Source: Frigidibacter sp. RF13
Lineage (GTDB): Bacteria > Pseudomonadota > Alphaproteobacteria > Rhodobacterales > Rhodobacteraceae
Reading direction: 5' to 3'
DNA length: 64,000 nucleotides
Assembly (NCBI RefSeq): GCF_026626305.1
Contig: NZ_JAPNUE010000001.1
Coordinates: forward strand, 1,072,905-1,136,904
The stretch's first letter is position 1. Each line of letters opens with the position of its first letter. This document shows, in pieces, positions 1 through 8,404 of the stretch. Both the position numbers and the translations under genes were made by a program. Under the pieces are notes generated by a model, which saw only the letters and a program-made list of their open reading frames with translations, did no database searches and was not told where the DNA came from.

Positions 1-644
1 CAGACCGGCAGGTGGTAGCTTTCCATGAAATTCTCGGCCAGCACCTTCCAGTTGGTGGCCCAGCGGAACTGTTCCTGAAAGGTCTCGACGTAAGTGGACA
101 TGTCGAGATAGCCGACAAGGCTTTCGACATCCTTCAAGGTCTCCTGCGGGCTTGGCAGGTCGGGGTTCAGCGTCACCATGATCCAGCCGAGCCAGACCTC
201 GCAGCGCACCGTCGGCAGGCCGATCTGGTCCTTGCAGAAAGCCTCGTTCCGCCCCATCGCGGGCGCGCCGCGCAAGCTGCCGTCCAGATTGTAGGTCCAG
301 GCGTGATAGGGGCAGACGATCGAGCGCACATTGCCCCGCCCTTCCAGAAGCGTCGACATCCGGTGGCGGCAGACGTTCGACATGGCGCGGATTTCCCCCG
401 CCCGGTCGCGCAGCACGATGATCGGCTCGCCGGCGATCTCCATCGTCAGATAGTCGCCGGCGTTGGGCAAAGTCTCGGCCCGGCCCGCGCACAGCCACTC
501 GCGGCCGAAGATGTGTTTCTGCTCCAGTGCGAGGAAGGCAGGCGATGTATAGACCGACTTGGGCATCGCCCGCGCCTGTTCGAACGGGACCGAGACATTG
601 GCGTGCAGTTCCGCCGCCGGGCTCAGCGTCTCATGACGGGTCAT
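1..644 (-). CDS. Rieske non-haem iron ring-hydroxylating oxygenase, large subunit (partial)
   Basis: This is the N-terminal part (about 214 residues) of an aromatic-ring-hydroxylating-type oxygenase alpha subunit; the C-terminus lies beyond the left edge. The Rieske [2Fe-2S] site is C92-R-H94 with C111-P-Y-H114. The start of the mononuclear iron domain is visible next to the edge as NWKVLAENFMESYH, whose ESYH is the usual lead-in to the iron-binding histidines. These enzymes take electrons from a reductase and activate O2 for hydroxylation or demethylation. The general look resembles the glycine-betaine/carnitine monooxygenase branch, but the substrate cannot be set from this fragment. The start is ATG with a purine-rich GGGAGAAGG upstream. 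Confidence 0.88.
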   Translation of the reverse strand, partial: MTRHETLSPAAELHANVSVPFEQARAMPKSVYTSPAFLALEQKHIFGREWLCAGRAETLPNAGDYLTMEIAGEPIIVLRDRAGEIRAMSNVCRHRMSTLLEGRGNVRSIVCPYHAWTYNLDGSLRGAPAMGRNEAFCKDQIGLPTVRCEVWLGWIMVTLNPDLPSPQETLKDVESLVGYLDMSTYVETFQEQFRWATNWKVLAENFMESYHLPV

Positions 645-730
645 CGCCTTCTCCCTTGCCGGTGCCAGAGGCACCCCGCCCGGGGCGGCGTCTTCTGCGC
701 CGACCGTCGGGCCTTTGCCCCGTGATGACG

Positions 731-760
731 CAGAGTTGGATCAGAGAAAAGTAAACTCTG
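731..760. promoter_or_regulatory. inverted repeat upstream of the Rieske oxygenase gene
   Basis: CAGAGTT and AACTCTG form 7-bp inverted arms separated by 16 AT-rich bases. They lie about 90 bp upstream of the oxygenase start, in the only AT-rich part of the 645-788 gap. The site could be a regulator operator. No matching regulator gene is nearby, so this is a pattern only. Confidence 0.3.
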
Positions 761-788
761 AAAGACCAACGCTTAGATAATTCCTAAG

Positions 789-2006
789 TCATGCCGGTTT
801 GACCTGCCCGGCCTTCGCCGCCGCCCGCGCCGTCTGCAAGGTGAAAGCCAGGGCCCACATCGCCAGCACCCCGCCCGCGATCAGCGCGGCGTCGAGCCAG
901 AGGCTTTCCGGCGAAACTTCTTTCACCGCCCGCGCCGCGAAGGACAGGATCGTACCGAAGGCAAAGACCGGCAGCGCGATCCGGCCCATCAGGGCCAGAG
1001 GTTCCAGCCAGCGGCTGTTGCAGAGCCAGCGCACCGAGGCGAGCGCGCCGAGAAGATAGACCAGCGCGAAGGCATGCAGCAGGCGCGGCAAGGACAGATA
1101 GGTCTTGTCGAAATCCGCCAGCGACCGCGGCAGCCCGAGGTCGAGCAGGAAGCGCACGATCTTGCTGCCGACCGCGCCGCCACCCGGCAGCTTCATCCAC
1201 AGGATCGCCCCCAGAAGCACGGCCCCGGCAAGACCGATCAGCGCCGGATGGCGCGGCACGAACCGCTCACCCCGGCGCAACGCCAGCCCGGTCATCAGCC
1301 CCGCCACGAAAAGAAGCTGCCAGGACAAAGGGTTCAGGAACCAGCCGCCCGGATTGGGAAAATTCGGCAGGTCGAGATAGAAGAAAGCGCTCAGCCCCCA
1401 AAGCGCCAGCGACGCCGCGAAGGTGGCCTTGGGCGCCCTGAGCCCAGCCCAGATCAGCGCCGGGCCGGCAAGCAGCAACACCGCATACATCGGCAGGATG
1501 TTCACATAGCCCAGTTGGTGGGTCATCAGGGGCAGGCCCATCAGCGTGCCCAGAGGGTCGCGCATCAGCGCCTGGATATTATCCTTGAAGAACAAAGTGC
1601 TGTCGCCGCCGAACCGCCAGGCGGCGGCGGCGATGGCGATGGCCCAGAAGGTCACCAGCAGATGGACGAGATAGAGCGTCCAGGCCCGCCCCCACATCCG
1701 CGAGATGCCGGGCCAGAGCCGCGCCGCGCCCTCGAACCCGCTTGCATAGGCCAAGGCGGCCGAACAGCCGGAGATGAAGACAAACGCCTCCGCCGCGTCG
1801 GAAAAGCCGAAATTGCGGCTGGTCACCCCTTCGAAGATCGTGCCCGGCACATGGTTGATGAAGATCATGATCAGACAGAGGCCGCGAAAGACATCCAGCC
1901 TGCGGTCGCGCGGCTTTTTCGCCTGCGGCTTGGGCGCTAGGCGGACGATACGGTCCTCGGCCGGGGCAGCATCGCCCCGCTCGATACGGGCAAGGGCTTC
2001 AACCAC
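789..2006 (-). CDS. opgC: OpgC, succinyl transferase of osmoregulated periplasmic glucans
   Basis: This is an integral membrane protein of about 405 residues with roughly ten hydrophobic segments. It starts with the OpgC-type block RRLDVFRGLCLIMIFINHVP and then FVFISGCSAALAY. In R. sphaeroides, OpgC adds succinyl groups to the periplasmic glucan backbone, and opgC lies directly downstream of opgH, as here. I chose the GTG that overlaps the opgH stop by 8 nt and has GGAG about 8 nt upstream. The frame stays open further upstream but only antisense-like sequence is gained. It is the last gene of the opgG-opgI-opgH-opgC unit. Confidence 0.88.
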   Translation of the reverse strand: MVEALARIERGDAAPAEDRIVRLAPKPQAKKPRDRRLDVFRGLCLIMIFINHVPGTIFEGVTSRNFGFSDAAEAFVFISGCSAALAYASGFEGAARLWPGISRMWGRAWTLYLVHLLVTFWAIAIAAAAWRFGGDSTLFFKDNIQALMRDPLGTLMGLPLMTHQLGYVNILPMYAVLLLAGPALIWAGLRAPKATFAASLALWGLSAFFYLDLPNFPNPGGWFLNPLSWQLLFVAGLMTGLALRRGERFVPRHPALIGLAGAVLLGAILWMKLPGGGAVGSKIVRFLLDLGLPRSLADFDKTYLSLPRLLHAFALVYLLGALASVRWLCNSRWLEPLALMGRIALPVFAFGTILSFAARAVKEVSPESLWLDAALIAGGVLAMWALAFTLQTARAAAKAGQVKPA

Positions 2007-3816
2007 GGGCAAGCTCCGGTTCGGGAAAGGATTTGACCTCGGCCGGCGGGGCGGCCACCGGCTGCCAGCCCGCCAGCACCCGGTCATGCAGCGTCAGGAT
2101 CGCGGGCATCACCAGCTCTTCGGGCGTGGTGAAAAGCCGTGCGCGCCCGTCCGCAGGCCGCGCCGCGCGCGAGGTCAGGGAAATCGCGACCGGCGCCAGA
2201 AGCATCGGCACCGCGACCGGCAGAAGCCAGACGAGGATCTGCGTTGTCAGGAAATAACCAACCGTCAGGCACGCCGCCCCCGCCAGAACGATGAACCGGC
2301 TCGCCGCCCAGGCCTCGCCAAGGCTCAGCCGCGCATCGCCGCGCAGGTTCGCGGGCCAGCCACCGTCACGCCCCATCAAGACCTGCCAGACCGAGCGGGT
2401 CTGATAGGCCATAAGAATCGGCGCGAGGAAACTGAGGAGGAGGAAATCCGCCAGAACCGATTTCAGCGCAGTCCAGGTGCCGCCGAACCCTTTCGTCCGC
2501 CCGGCGATCATCGCCTCAAGCGTTGTCAGAAGCTTCGGCATCATCAGAAGGCCGAAGATGCCGATGGCAAGGCCAATTGCCTTCGCCGTCTCGTCGCTCG
2601 GGAAGACCGGGAAAAACTGGTGCGGATCGGGGAAGTAGTTGGGCGGCGGCTGCGTCACATGGTCGACCACGACCGAAATCAGGAACCCGGCCCAGAGGAC
2701 CGGCGCGATATAGGCGAAAACGCCCTGCAGAAAGACAAACCGGCTCCAGGCCTTCAGCCCCGGCGCGCCGATGATCCTCAGGTGCTGCAGGTTGCCCTGA
2801 CACCAGCGCCGGTCGCGCTTGGCATGTTCGACGACACTTTCAGGCGCCTCCTCGTACGATCCCCTGATGTCGATATCGAGCCGCACCTTCCAGCCCGCCC
2901 GCGCCAGAAGTGCGGCCTCTACATAATCGTGGCTGAGGATATGGCCGCCGAAGGGCGGCGGGCCGGAGAGGACCGGCAGACCGCAGGCGGCGGCAAAGGC
3001 CTCGACCCGCACCATCGCATTGTGCCCCCAGAACGGGCCCGTCCGTCCTTGCAACCGCGCGAGCCCGCGCGAGAAGACCGGCGAGAAGAAGGCGGCGGCG
3101 AATTGCATCACCCGGCCGAAGATCGACTGCGCGCGCACGACCACCGGCAAGGTCTGCAACAGGCCCAAGGACGGGTCCGCCTCCATCCGCCGGATCATCT
3201 CGACGATGGTTTCGCCCTCCATCAGACTGTCGGCATCGAGGATCAGCGCCAGATCATAGGCCCCGCCCGACCGGGCGAAGAAATCCTCGATATTGCCGGC
3301 CTTGCGCCCGGTATTCTGGCTGCGGCGGCGGTAGAAGAGCCGCCCGGCGCCGCCGGTCTCCTCCATCAGACGTGCAAACCAGCGCTCCTCTGCCGCCGCA
3401 ATGCCCGGATCGCGGCTGTCGGACAGGATGGCGAAATGCACCGGCACTGCGGTGGCCGCACTGACCGATCGGTACATGGCGGCGACGCGCGCAAAGGTCA
3501 CCACCGGGTCTTCGTTGCAGACCGGAACGATCACGACGGTCCGCGATGAAATCGGTCCCTCATTGCGGGGCGCGCGGAAGCGCGAGGGTTTCAGCCCGAT
3601 CAGCCCCAGACAGGCGCCCCAGGCCAGCCAGCTGGTCGAAAAGCACAAAAGCAGCGCGCTGAAGACCGCCATCGGCGTCAGCCCGTCGGCCGCCGCATAT
3701 TGGATGAAGATCGCCGCCGCCCCCGCCCCGGTTGCAAGCGCCAGCAAAACGGCGACGGCGCGTACCAGAAGTACGCGCCGTTCAACGCTGTTCTGAGTCT
3801 GGCGGGGCCGGGCCAT
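1999..3816 (-). CDS. opgH: OpgH, periplasmic glucan glucosyltransferase
   Basis: This 605-residue inner-membrane GT2 glycosyltransferase polymerises glucose from UDP-glucose into the beta-glucan backbone. Two membrane helices lie near the N-terminus (about residues 15-75), then comes the cytoplasmic catalytic domain with the DAD motif at residues 194-196 and the processive-transferase signature RRWCQGN, followed by several C-terminal helices. The length is close to the shorter alphaproteobacterial OpgH form and well below that of enterobacterial MdoH. It begins 3 nt after the preceding small gene and overlaps opgC. Confidence 0.94.
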   Translation of the reverse strand: MARPRQTQNSVERRVLLVRAVAVLLALATGAGAAAIFIQYAAADGLTPMAVFSALLLCFSTSWLAWGACLGLIGLKPSRFRAPRNEGPISSRTVVIVPVCNEDPVVTFARVAAMYRSVSAATAVPVHFAILSDSRDPGIAAAEERWFARLMEETGGAGRLFYRRRSQNTGRKAGNIEDFFARSGGAYDLALILDADSLMEGETIVEMIRRMEADPSLGLLQTLPVVVRAQSIFGRVMQFAAAFFSPVFSRGLARLQGRTGPFWGHNAMVRVEAFAAACGLPVLSGPPPFGGHILSHDYVEAALLARAGWKVRLDIDIRGSYEEAPESVVEHAKRDRRWCQGNLQHLRIIGAPGLKAWSRFVFLQGVFAYIAPVLWAGFLISVVVDHVTQPPPNYFPDPHQFFPVFPSDETAKAIGLAIGIFGLLMMPKLLTTLEAMIAGRTKGFGGTWTALKSVLADFLLLSFLAPILMAYQTRSVWQVLMGRDGGWPANLRGDARLSLGEAWAASRFIVLAGAACLTVGYFLTTQILVWLLPVAVPMLLAPVAISLTSRAARPADGRARLFTTPEELVMPAILTLHDRVLAGWQPVAAPPAEVKSFPEPELARG

Positions 3817-3819
3817 GGA

Positions 3820-4005
3820 TCAGGTCCGCGCGACCCCGAACCCGGCCGTCAACATGGCGATCCAGGCCGCGAGCCGCCCCTGCGGCCGCTCCAGCAGCTG
3901 CGTCGGCATCATCCGCGGCGCCTCAGGGAGCCGCCCGAGCGCAAGCGCCTGCGTGACCCTTTCAGCCGCCGTGGCCTGATCGTCGAACATGCTCTGGCGC
4001 ATCAT
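3820..4005 (-). CDS. opgI: small protein in the opgI position (candidate OpgI)
   Basis: A 61-residue protein sits between opgG and opgH. Its ATG overlaps the opgG stop (ATGA), and its stop is 3 nt from the opgH start, so it looks translationally coupled. Seen residues: an acidic, Gln-rich N-terminus, a Pro/Met-rich middle and a short hydrophobic C-terminal stretch (LAAWIAMLTAGFGVA). The R. sphaeroides operon is opgG-opgI-opgH-opgC, and opgI is reported there to be needed for backbone synthesis. I assign the name by position and size only; I cannot compare sequences. An upstream ATG (end 4017) would add four residues. Confidence 0.6.
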   Translation of the reverse strand: MMRQSMFDDQATAAERVTQALALGRLPEAPRMMPTQLLERPQGRLAAWIAMLTAGFGVART

Positions 4006-5630
4006 GATTTCACCCACTGGAACATCCAGATTTCTGTCAGCTTCCTACCGTAACCCGCGACATGGGCTGACAATTCCGCGACAGCGCCGGTGTCGGAGGC
4101 GACATCGAACACCAGCCGCCAGATGTCGGTGCCGTCGATCCGGTGCAGCGTGACATTCTCGGCCTTGCCGTTCGTCACCGTCACCACCGGCTTGATCCCC
4201 GCGTCCTCGGGCGCGAGCCTGCTCAGCATGCCGCCCTGGAAATCCACTACGAACTTGCGCGTATCGGGCGGGTTATCGTTACCCGCCGCGCCGCCGACGC
4301 CGCCGCGCGTCTCCAGGACCCGCGCCCGGTCGTCCATCGCAGGCGCGTCGAGCCGCCCCCAATGCATCCGGTAGGAAATCTCCAGCGACGATCCTGCCGC
4401 GGGCTTCTGATCGGGCACCCAATAGGCAACGATATTGTCATGCACCTCAAGGGCCGATGGGATCTCGACCAGCCGCACCCGGCCTGCGCCCCAGTCGCCC
4501 AAAGGTTCGATATCGACCGAGGGGCGGCGCTCGTAATGGGCCTCGGCATCCTGATAATCGTCGAAATCGCGCCCGCGCTGATGCAGTCCAAAGCGGCGCG
4601 GCCGCGTTTCGGCGAAGTAGGACGAGGCGAGCGCCAGCGGGTTGTTAAGGGCCCGCCAGATCACGTCGCCATCGGCCCGCTCGATCCTGAGCCCATTGCT
4701 GTCATGCACCTGCGGGCGGTAATCGTCGAACCGCGCGCGGTTGACCTCGCCATAGAGGAACATTGAGGTCAACGGCGCGATGCCCAGCTCCTCGACCTCA
4801 TTGCGGAAGAAGAGCCGCGCCGTCACATCGACCGTTGTCTCGACGCCGGGCGTGATGGTGAACCGGTAGGCCCCTGTCACGCTCGCGCTGTCAAGGGCTG
4901 CATAGACCGTCACCACCTGCGCCCCGGGCGCGGGCTTTTCCAGCCAAAAGCCGGTGAAGCGCGGAAACTCCTCTGCCTTCGACAGGCCGGTGTCGATCGC
5001 CAGTCCGCGCGACGACAGGCCATAGGCATTGCCCTGCCCCAGCACGCGGAAATAGCTGGCGCCGACGAAAGAGATCACCTCGTCAAACAGATCGCCCCGG
5101 TTGATCGGATGATTGAGCTTGAAGCCCGCGACCCCCGGCAGGGTGAAATTCTCTGGCACCTCGGCCTTCAGGGGCGCGCGATATTCGAAATCGGCGGTGG
5201 TGAAGCCCATCTCGGCCGCCTGACCGTCCGTGACTTCGTAGATTTTCACCGGCTCCTTGAAAAGCCAGCCGACATGGAACGGCAGAACCCGCCAGAGGCT
5301 GTCTTTCTCGGCCCAGCGCGCGCGCTTCGGCCAGAACTGGATCATCTGGTACTTGTCGTAGTCGAGCCCGGCGAGGAAGTCCGACAGGGGCGCGGGCACC
5401 GGGTCTTCTCCGGCGGCGCGCGCCCGCGCCGCCTCGGTCAGGCTGTCAAAGCTGAAGGCCATGGCTGCGGGCGGCGCGGCGGCAGGATCAACCGCCGGGA
5501 CCGGCGTTTCCTGCGCCGCAAGGCAGGTCGGCAGGCCGGTCGTGGCGAGAAGCAGCCCGAGGCTGCCGCCCCGCGCCAGGAAGGTCCGCCGCGCCGGGTC
5601 GGGAAGGGTCTTGTCGGTTCTGTCGGTCAT
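4002..5630 (-). CDS. opgG: OpgG, periplasmic glucan biosynthesis protein with a Tat-type signal
   Basis: This periplasmic MdoG/OpgG-family beta-sandwich protein acts with OpgH in glucan synthesis or branching. Family landmarks are visible (YDKYQMIQFWP, SFVGASYFRVLG, YGLSSRGLAIDT, EEFPRFTGFWLE). The N-terminus carries RRTFLARGG followed by a hydrophobic stretch and an Ala-Gln cleavage site, which looks like a twin-arginine signal. In enterobacteria that feature belongs to the paralogue OpgD rather than OpgG, so OpgD-like ancestry is possible. Operon position favours opgG. I chose the ATG that puts the RR motif about 16 residues in; an upstream ATG (end 5696) is also open and neither has a strong ribosome site. 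Confidence 0.88.
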   Translation of the reverse strand: MTDRTDKTLPDPARRTFLARGGSLGLLLATTGLPTCLAAQETPVPAVDPAAAPPAAMAFSFDSLTEAARARAAGEDPVPAPLSDFLAGLDYDKYQMIQFWPKRARWAEKDSLWRVLPFHVGWLFKEPVKIYEVTDGQAAEMGFTTADFEYRAPLKAEVPENFTLPGVAGFKLNHPINRGDLFDEVISFVGASYFRVLGQGNAYGLSSRGLAIDTGLSKAEEFPRFTGFWLEKPAPGAQVVTVYAALDSASVTGAYRFTITPGVETTVDVTARLFFRNEVEELGIAPLTSMFLYGEVNRARFDDYRPQVHDSNGLRIERADGDVIWRALNNPLALASSYFAETRPRRFGLHQRGRDFDDYQDAEAHYERRPSVDIEPLGDWGAGRVRLVEIPSALEVHDNIVAYWVPDQKPAAGSSLEISYRMHWGRLDAPAMDDRARVLETRGGVGGAAGNDNPPDTRKFVVDFQGGMLSRLAPEDAGIKPVVTVTNGKAENVTLHRIDGTDIWRLVFDVASDTGAVAELSAHVAGYGRKLTEIWMFQWVKS

Positions 5631-6064
5631 GTCGCAGTGGAATCCAGTCGGCAGGTCAATCTCACAACGTCCGGGCGATATCCAGACGCGGGCCATGCCG
5701 GCGGCGCATATCCGCTATTCCAATATTTTTGTAAAGATGCCGGTCAGTTAGAGCGCGCCCTTCGTGACGTGACGGCGCGGGAACGGCGTATTTTTGGGCA
5801 CCGGCGCGTACCGATCGGCAAAGGGTCGCCGATGACAAGGGGATCGGGGAGTGGCCCGGGCGAGCCTCGCTGCGCCCCGCGCCGCCCCGACGGTCGGGGA
5901 CATCCATCAGGTTAGCAATAGAATCGCAACAATATGTATTTTGTACTTATATTGTTGATCAGATACTCTTACATTTTGTTAAGACTGCGCTATACACCTA
6001 CCAATTCTTGAGTCTTCCGCGACGTCAATCGCGCGTTCGCAATTTGACAGGTGGATTTACGCCC
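5631..6064. other. intergenic region upstream of opgG
   Basis: This 434-base gap separates the divergent opgG and the small gene at 6065. The part next to opgG (about 5710-5760) has AT-rich stretches suited to an opg promoter. Positions 5915-6000 form a markedly AT-rich island in an otherwise G+C-rich window. No coding sequence is convincing here. Confidence 0.6.
5968..5996 (+). promoter_or_regulatory. candidate sigma-70 promoter
   Basis: CTTACA (-35, four of six matches) and TATACA (-10, four of six) are separated by 17 bp inside the AT-rich island. They face the small gene at 6065 and leave a leader of about 60 nt. Confidence 0.4.
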
Positions 6065-6295
6065 ATGGCCGGTAACGACGACCCGACCGAGATGCTCACG
6101 CGCCGTTTCGCACCCCGCGACTATGTTCTAGCCCTCGAACGGACCGTGGCGCCCGGCTGCGACGCAGACCAGCAGAAATACATATTCCTCGCCGATTTCG
6201 ATCTACAGGCCGAAATCCTGCGCGGATTCGCCGCCTCGACCGGCGCAGGCCAACGCTTCACCGGCCAGCACGACAGCCGCCCGCGCCAGCGCTGA
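6065..6295 (+). CDS. hypothetical small protein
   Basis: This 76-residue hydrophilic protein is not recognised. Asp/Glu-rich N-terminus (MAGNDDPTEML), a central Tyr/Leu/Asp-containing segment (YIFLADFDLQAEIL) that could be helical, and an Arg/Gln-rich tail. No signal peptide or membrane segment is seen. AGGTGG lies about 10 nt upstream of the chosen ATG; a TTG at 6008 would add 19 residues. A plausible promoter precedes it. It could be a genuine alphaproteobacterial small protein or a chance frame. Confidence 0.45.
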   Translation: MAGNDDPTEMLTRRFAPRDYVLALERTVAPGCDADQQKYIFLADFDLQAEILRGFAASTGAGQRFTGQHDSRPRQR

Positions 6296-6375
6296 TCATC
6301 CCGCGCGGACCAATGGCCGCAAGATGCAGGCACGGGCAGGCGAAATCCGGCCCGAACTCTTTCAAATATCTCGGG

Positions 6376-7296
6376 TCACCCGCGGGCGAGTAGCGCCTCG
6401 ATCTCGGACCGCGCAGGCATGGAGGGCGCCGTGCCCGGCCGCGTCACGGAAATTCCCGCGCCTGCGCAGGCGAAGCGCACTGCCGCGACCGGCGCCATGC
6501 CGCCCGCAAGTGCGGCGGCGAAGGCGCCGTTGAATGCGTCGCCCGCCCCCGTCGTCTCGACCACCGGACCGGCCTGCACCGGCGGCACATGCACGGTCTC
6601 GCGGGCGTCGTGATAAAGCGCGCCCTTCTCGCCCAGCGTGATGATCGCCGCCCCCGCTCCCGCCGCCCTCAGCGCCCCGGCCGCGCGCGCGGCCTCGTCT
6701 ACGGTGCGCACCGGCAGGCCGGTCAGCGCCTCGGCTTCCGATTCGTTCGGCGTCACATAATCGCACAGTGCGAGCATCCCCTCGGGCAGCGCCGCCGCCG
6801 GGGCGGGATTTAGGATGGTCACCACGCCCGCCGCCCGCGCCAGCGTCAGCGCCGCCATCGCCGCCGCCATCGGCTGTTCCAGTTGTGTGACGAAGACCGC
6901 CGCGCCCTCGATCAGCGCCCGCCGCGCCGCGATGTCTCCCGGCCCGATGGTCCCCGCGATGCCCGGGCAGACAATGATCGCATTATTGCCGGTCGCGGCC
7001 TCGACGAAGATATAGGCCGCCCCGGTATAGCTTTCCTCATGCTGGCTGACCGCGGGCTTGACGCCCGCCTTCTTCCAGGTCGCCAGCGCCATGTCGGCGA
7101 ACGGGTCCCGGCCAAGGCGCGAGATGAAATGCGTCTCCGCCCCCGCCATTGCCGCCGCCACCGCCTGATTGGAACCCTTGCCACCGGGGCCGAGCGCGAA
7201 GCTTTCGCCCATGATCGTCTCGCCCATCTTCGGCGCACGCGCCGCGCGATAGGCAGTGTCGGCGACGAAGACGCCTAGAATCACAACGCGGCCCAT
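6376..7296 (-). CDS. rbsK: ribokinase (PfkB family)
   Basis: This 306-residue sugar kinase of the PfkB fold would phosphorylate ribose or a related sugar with ATP. Family motifs are the N-terminal GGKGSNQA (sugar/ATP lid region), NPAPAA, TPNESEAEALTG and the catalytic-site motif TTGAGDAFNGAF with its catalytic Asp. It is the last gene of a four-gene minus-strand unit (ABC ATPase, SGNH hydrolase, RbsD/FucU, kinase), 3 nt after the mutarotase gene. This makes it the probable first catabolic step for the sugar imported by the divergent transporter. The exact sugar is not determined by the sequence. Confidence 0.9.
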   Translation of the reverse strand: MGRVVILGVFVADTAYRAARAPKMGETIMGESFALGPGGKGSNQAVAAAMAGAETHFISRLGRDPFADMALATWKKAGVKPAVSQHEESYTGAAYIFVEAATGNNAIIVCPGIAGTIGPGDIAARRALIEGAAVFVTQLEQPMAAAMAALTLARAAGVVTILNPAPAAALPEGMLALCDYVTPNESEAEALTGLPVRTVDEAARAAGALRAAGAGAAIITLGEKGALYHDARETVHVPPVQAGPVVETTGAGDAFNGAFAAALAGGMAPVAAVRFACAGAGISVTRPGTAPSMPARSEIEALLARG

Positions 7297-7299
7297 CGC

Positions 7300-7752
7300 T
7301 CACGCCTCCGGCGGGATCACGCCCTTCCTGAGGATGAAACAGCCGTAGAACCGCCGCTCACCGGTCTGGATCACCGCATAGGCCCCTTTGGCGCGTTGGT
7401 AGAAATCGAACCTTTCGATACCGATCATCGGCCTTGGCCGCCCTTCCGCTCGGTCAATTTCAACCTGCACCTCGCGCTGCACCTCCGGCACGGCCGTCGG
7501 ATCGCCCACCACCTCCATCCGGCCCGCGAAATCATCGACGAACGTATCCAGCGGAAAGACCGACAGGACCGCCTCCATTGCCTGCCCGCAGGTCAGGTTG
7601 TCCATGCGCAGCAAGCTGCCCAGCACCGTCTGCCGGGCAATGGAATCGGACGGAAAGTTCGTATCGGCAATCACCAGAGTATCGCCATGCCCCATCGCTC
7701 TGAGGGCGCCCAGCACCTCGGCATTCAGCCTTGGATCGATTCCCTTCAGCAT
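7300..7752 (-). CDS. RbsD/FucU-family sugar mutarotase
   Basis: This 150-residue cytoplasmic protein belongs to the RbsD/FucU family, which interconverts sugar anomers (ribose or fucose type) before phosphorylation. Landmarks are MLKGIDPRLNAEVLGALRAMGHGD at the start, with the catalytic-type His after the MGHGD turn, and the C-terminal ERRFYGCFILRKGV. The context with ribokinase and a sugar ABC transporter fits a role in feeding the kinase. Length and motifs slightly favour the FucU branch. Confidence 0.88.
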   Translation of the reverse strand: MLKGIDPRLNAEVLGALRAMGHGDTLVIADTNFPSDSIARQTVLGSLLRMDNLTCGQAMEAVLSVFPLDTFVDDFAGRMEVVGDPTAVPEVQREVQVEIDRAEGRPRPMIGIERFDFYQRAKGAYAVIQTGERRFYGCFILRKGVIPPEA

Positions 7753-7753
7753 G

Positions 7754-8401
7754 TCAGTCCCCTCCCAACCGGCACCGAACCGCCTCGGCCAGAGCAAGGC
7801 CAAGCGTCCGGTGCGTATCCTGTTCGTAATGAACCCCATCCACGGGTGATACGGCAATCACCGTGCCCGCGTCGAAGAAACCCGCGCCCTGACGCGCCGC
7901 TTCCCGGGCCACAGGCCCGGCCAAGGCCCGCGACCGCGCTGCCGCGCCCGCGAAAATCTCGGCCAGGCACCCCGCCTCCTCGACCGGCGGCGGCGCCACC
8001 ACCAAAACATCCGGCGCCCCGCCCGCCGGCCCCGCACCCGACGCGCGGATCACCCGCACCAGCTTGCCCAGCGACAGGGCGATATCCGTGGCCGAAACCG
8101 AAAAACGCGGTTTCAGATCGTTGGTCCCGAGCTTCAGGATCACCAGATCGACCGGCCGATGGCTTTCCAGCACCGCGGGCAACACTGTCAGCCCGTTCCG
8201 GTGCGGCCCTTCGACCGGATCGTCATGCACCGTCGTCCGCCCCGGCTGACCTTCCGCGATCACCTCGAAACCCGCTCCAAGCGCCGCCGCCATCACCTCC
8301 GGCCAGCGGTCCGCCTTGGGAAGCCGCCCCAGATCGTCCAGCGTTGCCATCGGCATCGTGCCGTGGGTGTTGCTGTCACCATAGCAAATAACCGTGCGCA
8401 T
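7754..8401 (-). CDS. SGNH/GDSL-family hydrolase
   Basis: This 215-residue hydrolase has the SGNH blocks in order: GDSN (block I, residues 8-11, nucleophile Ser), the Gly-containing EGQPGRT block, GTND (block III) and DGVHYE with the catalytic Asp and His near the C-terminus. No signal peptide is seen, so it is probably cytoplasmic. It sits between the ABC ATPase and the mutarotase genes with gaps of 1-3 nt. A role in deacylating the imported sugar or glycoside is an inference from context. Confidence 0.88.
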   Translation of the reverse strand: MRTVICYGDSNTHGTMPMATLDDLGRLPKADRWPEVMAAALGAGFEVIAEGQPGRTTVHDDPVEGPHRNGLTVLPAVLESHRPVDLVILKLGTNDLKPRFSVSATDIALSLGKLVRVIRASGAGPAGGAPDVLVVAPPPVEEAGCLAEIFAGAAARSRALAGPVAREAARQGAGFFDAGTVIAVSPVDGVHYEQDTHRTLGLALAEAVRCRLGGD

Positions 8402-8404
8402 GGG

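Noticed and set aside
1774..3549. A 591-codon plus-strand frame antisense to opgH
   Set aside because: Arg/Pro/Asp-rich composition with no domain, ribosome site or operon context; opgH on the other strand has full family motifs.
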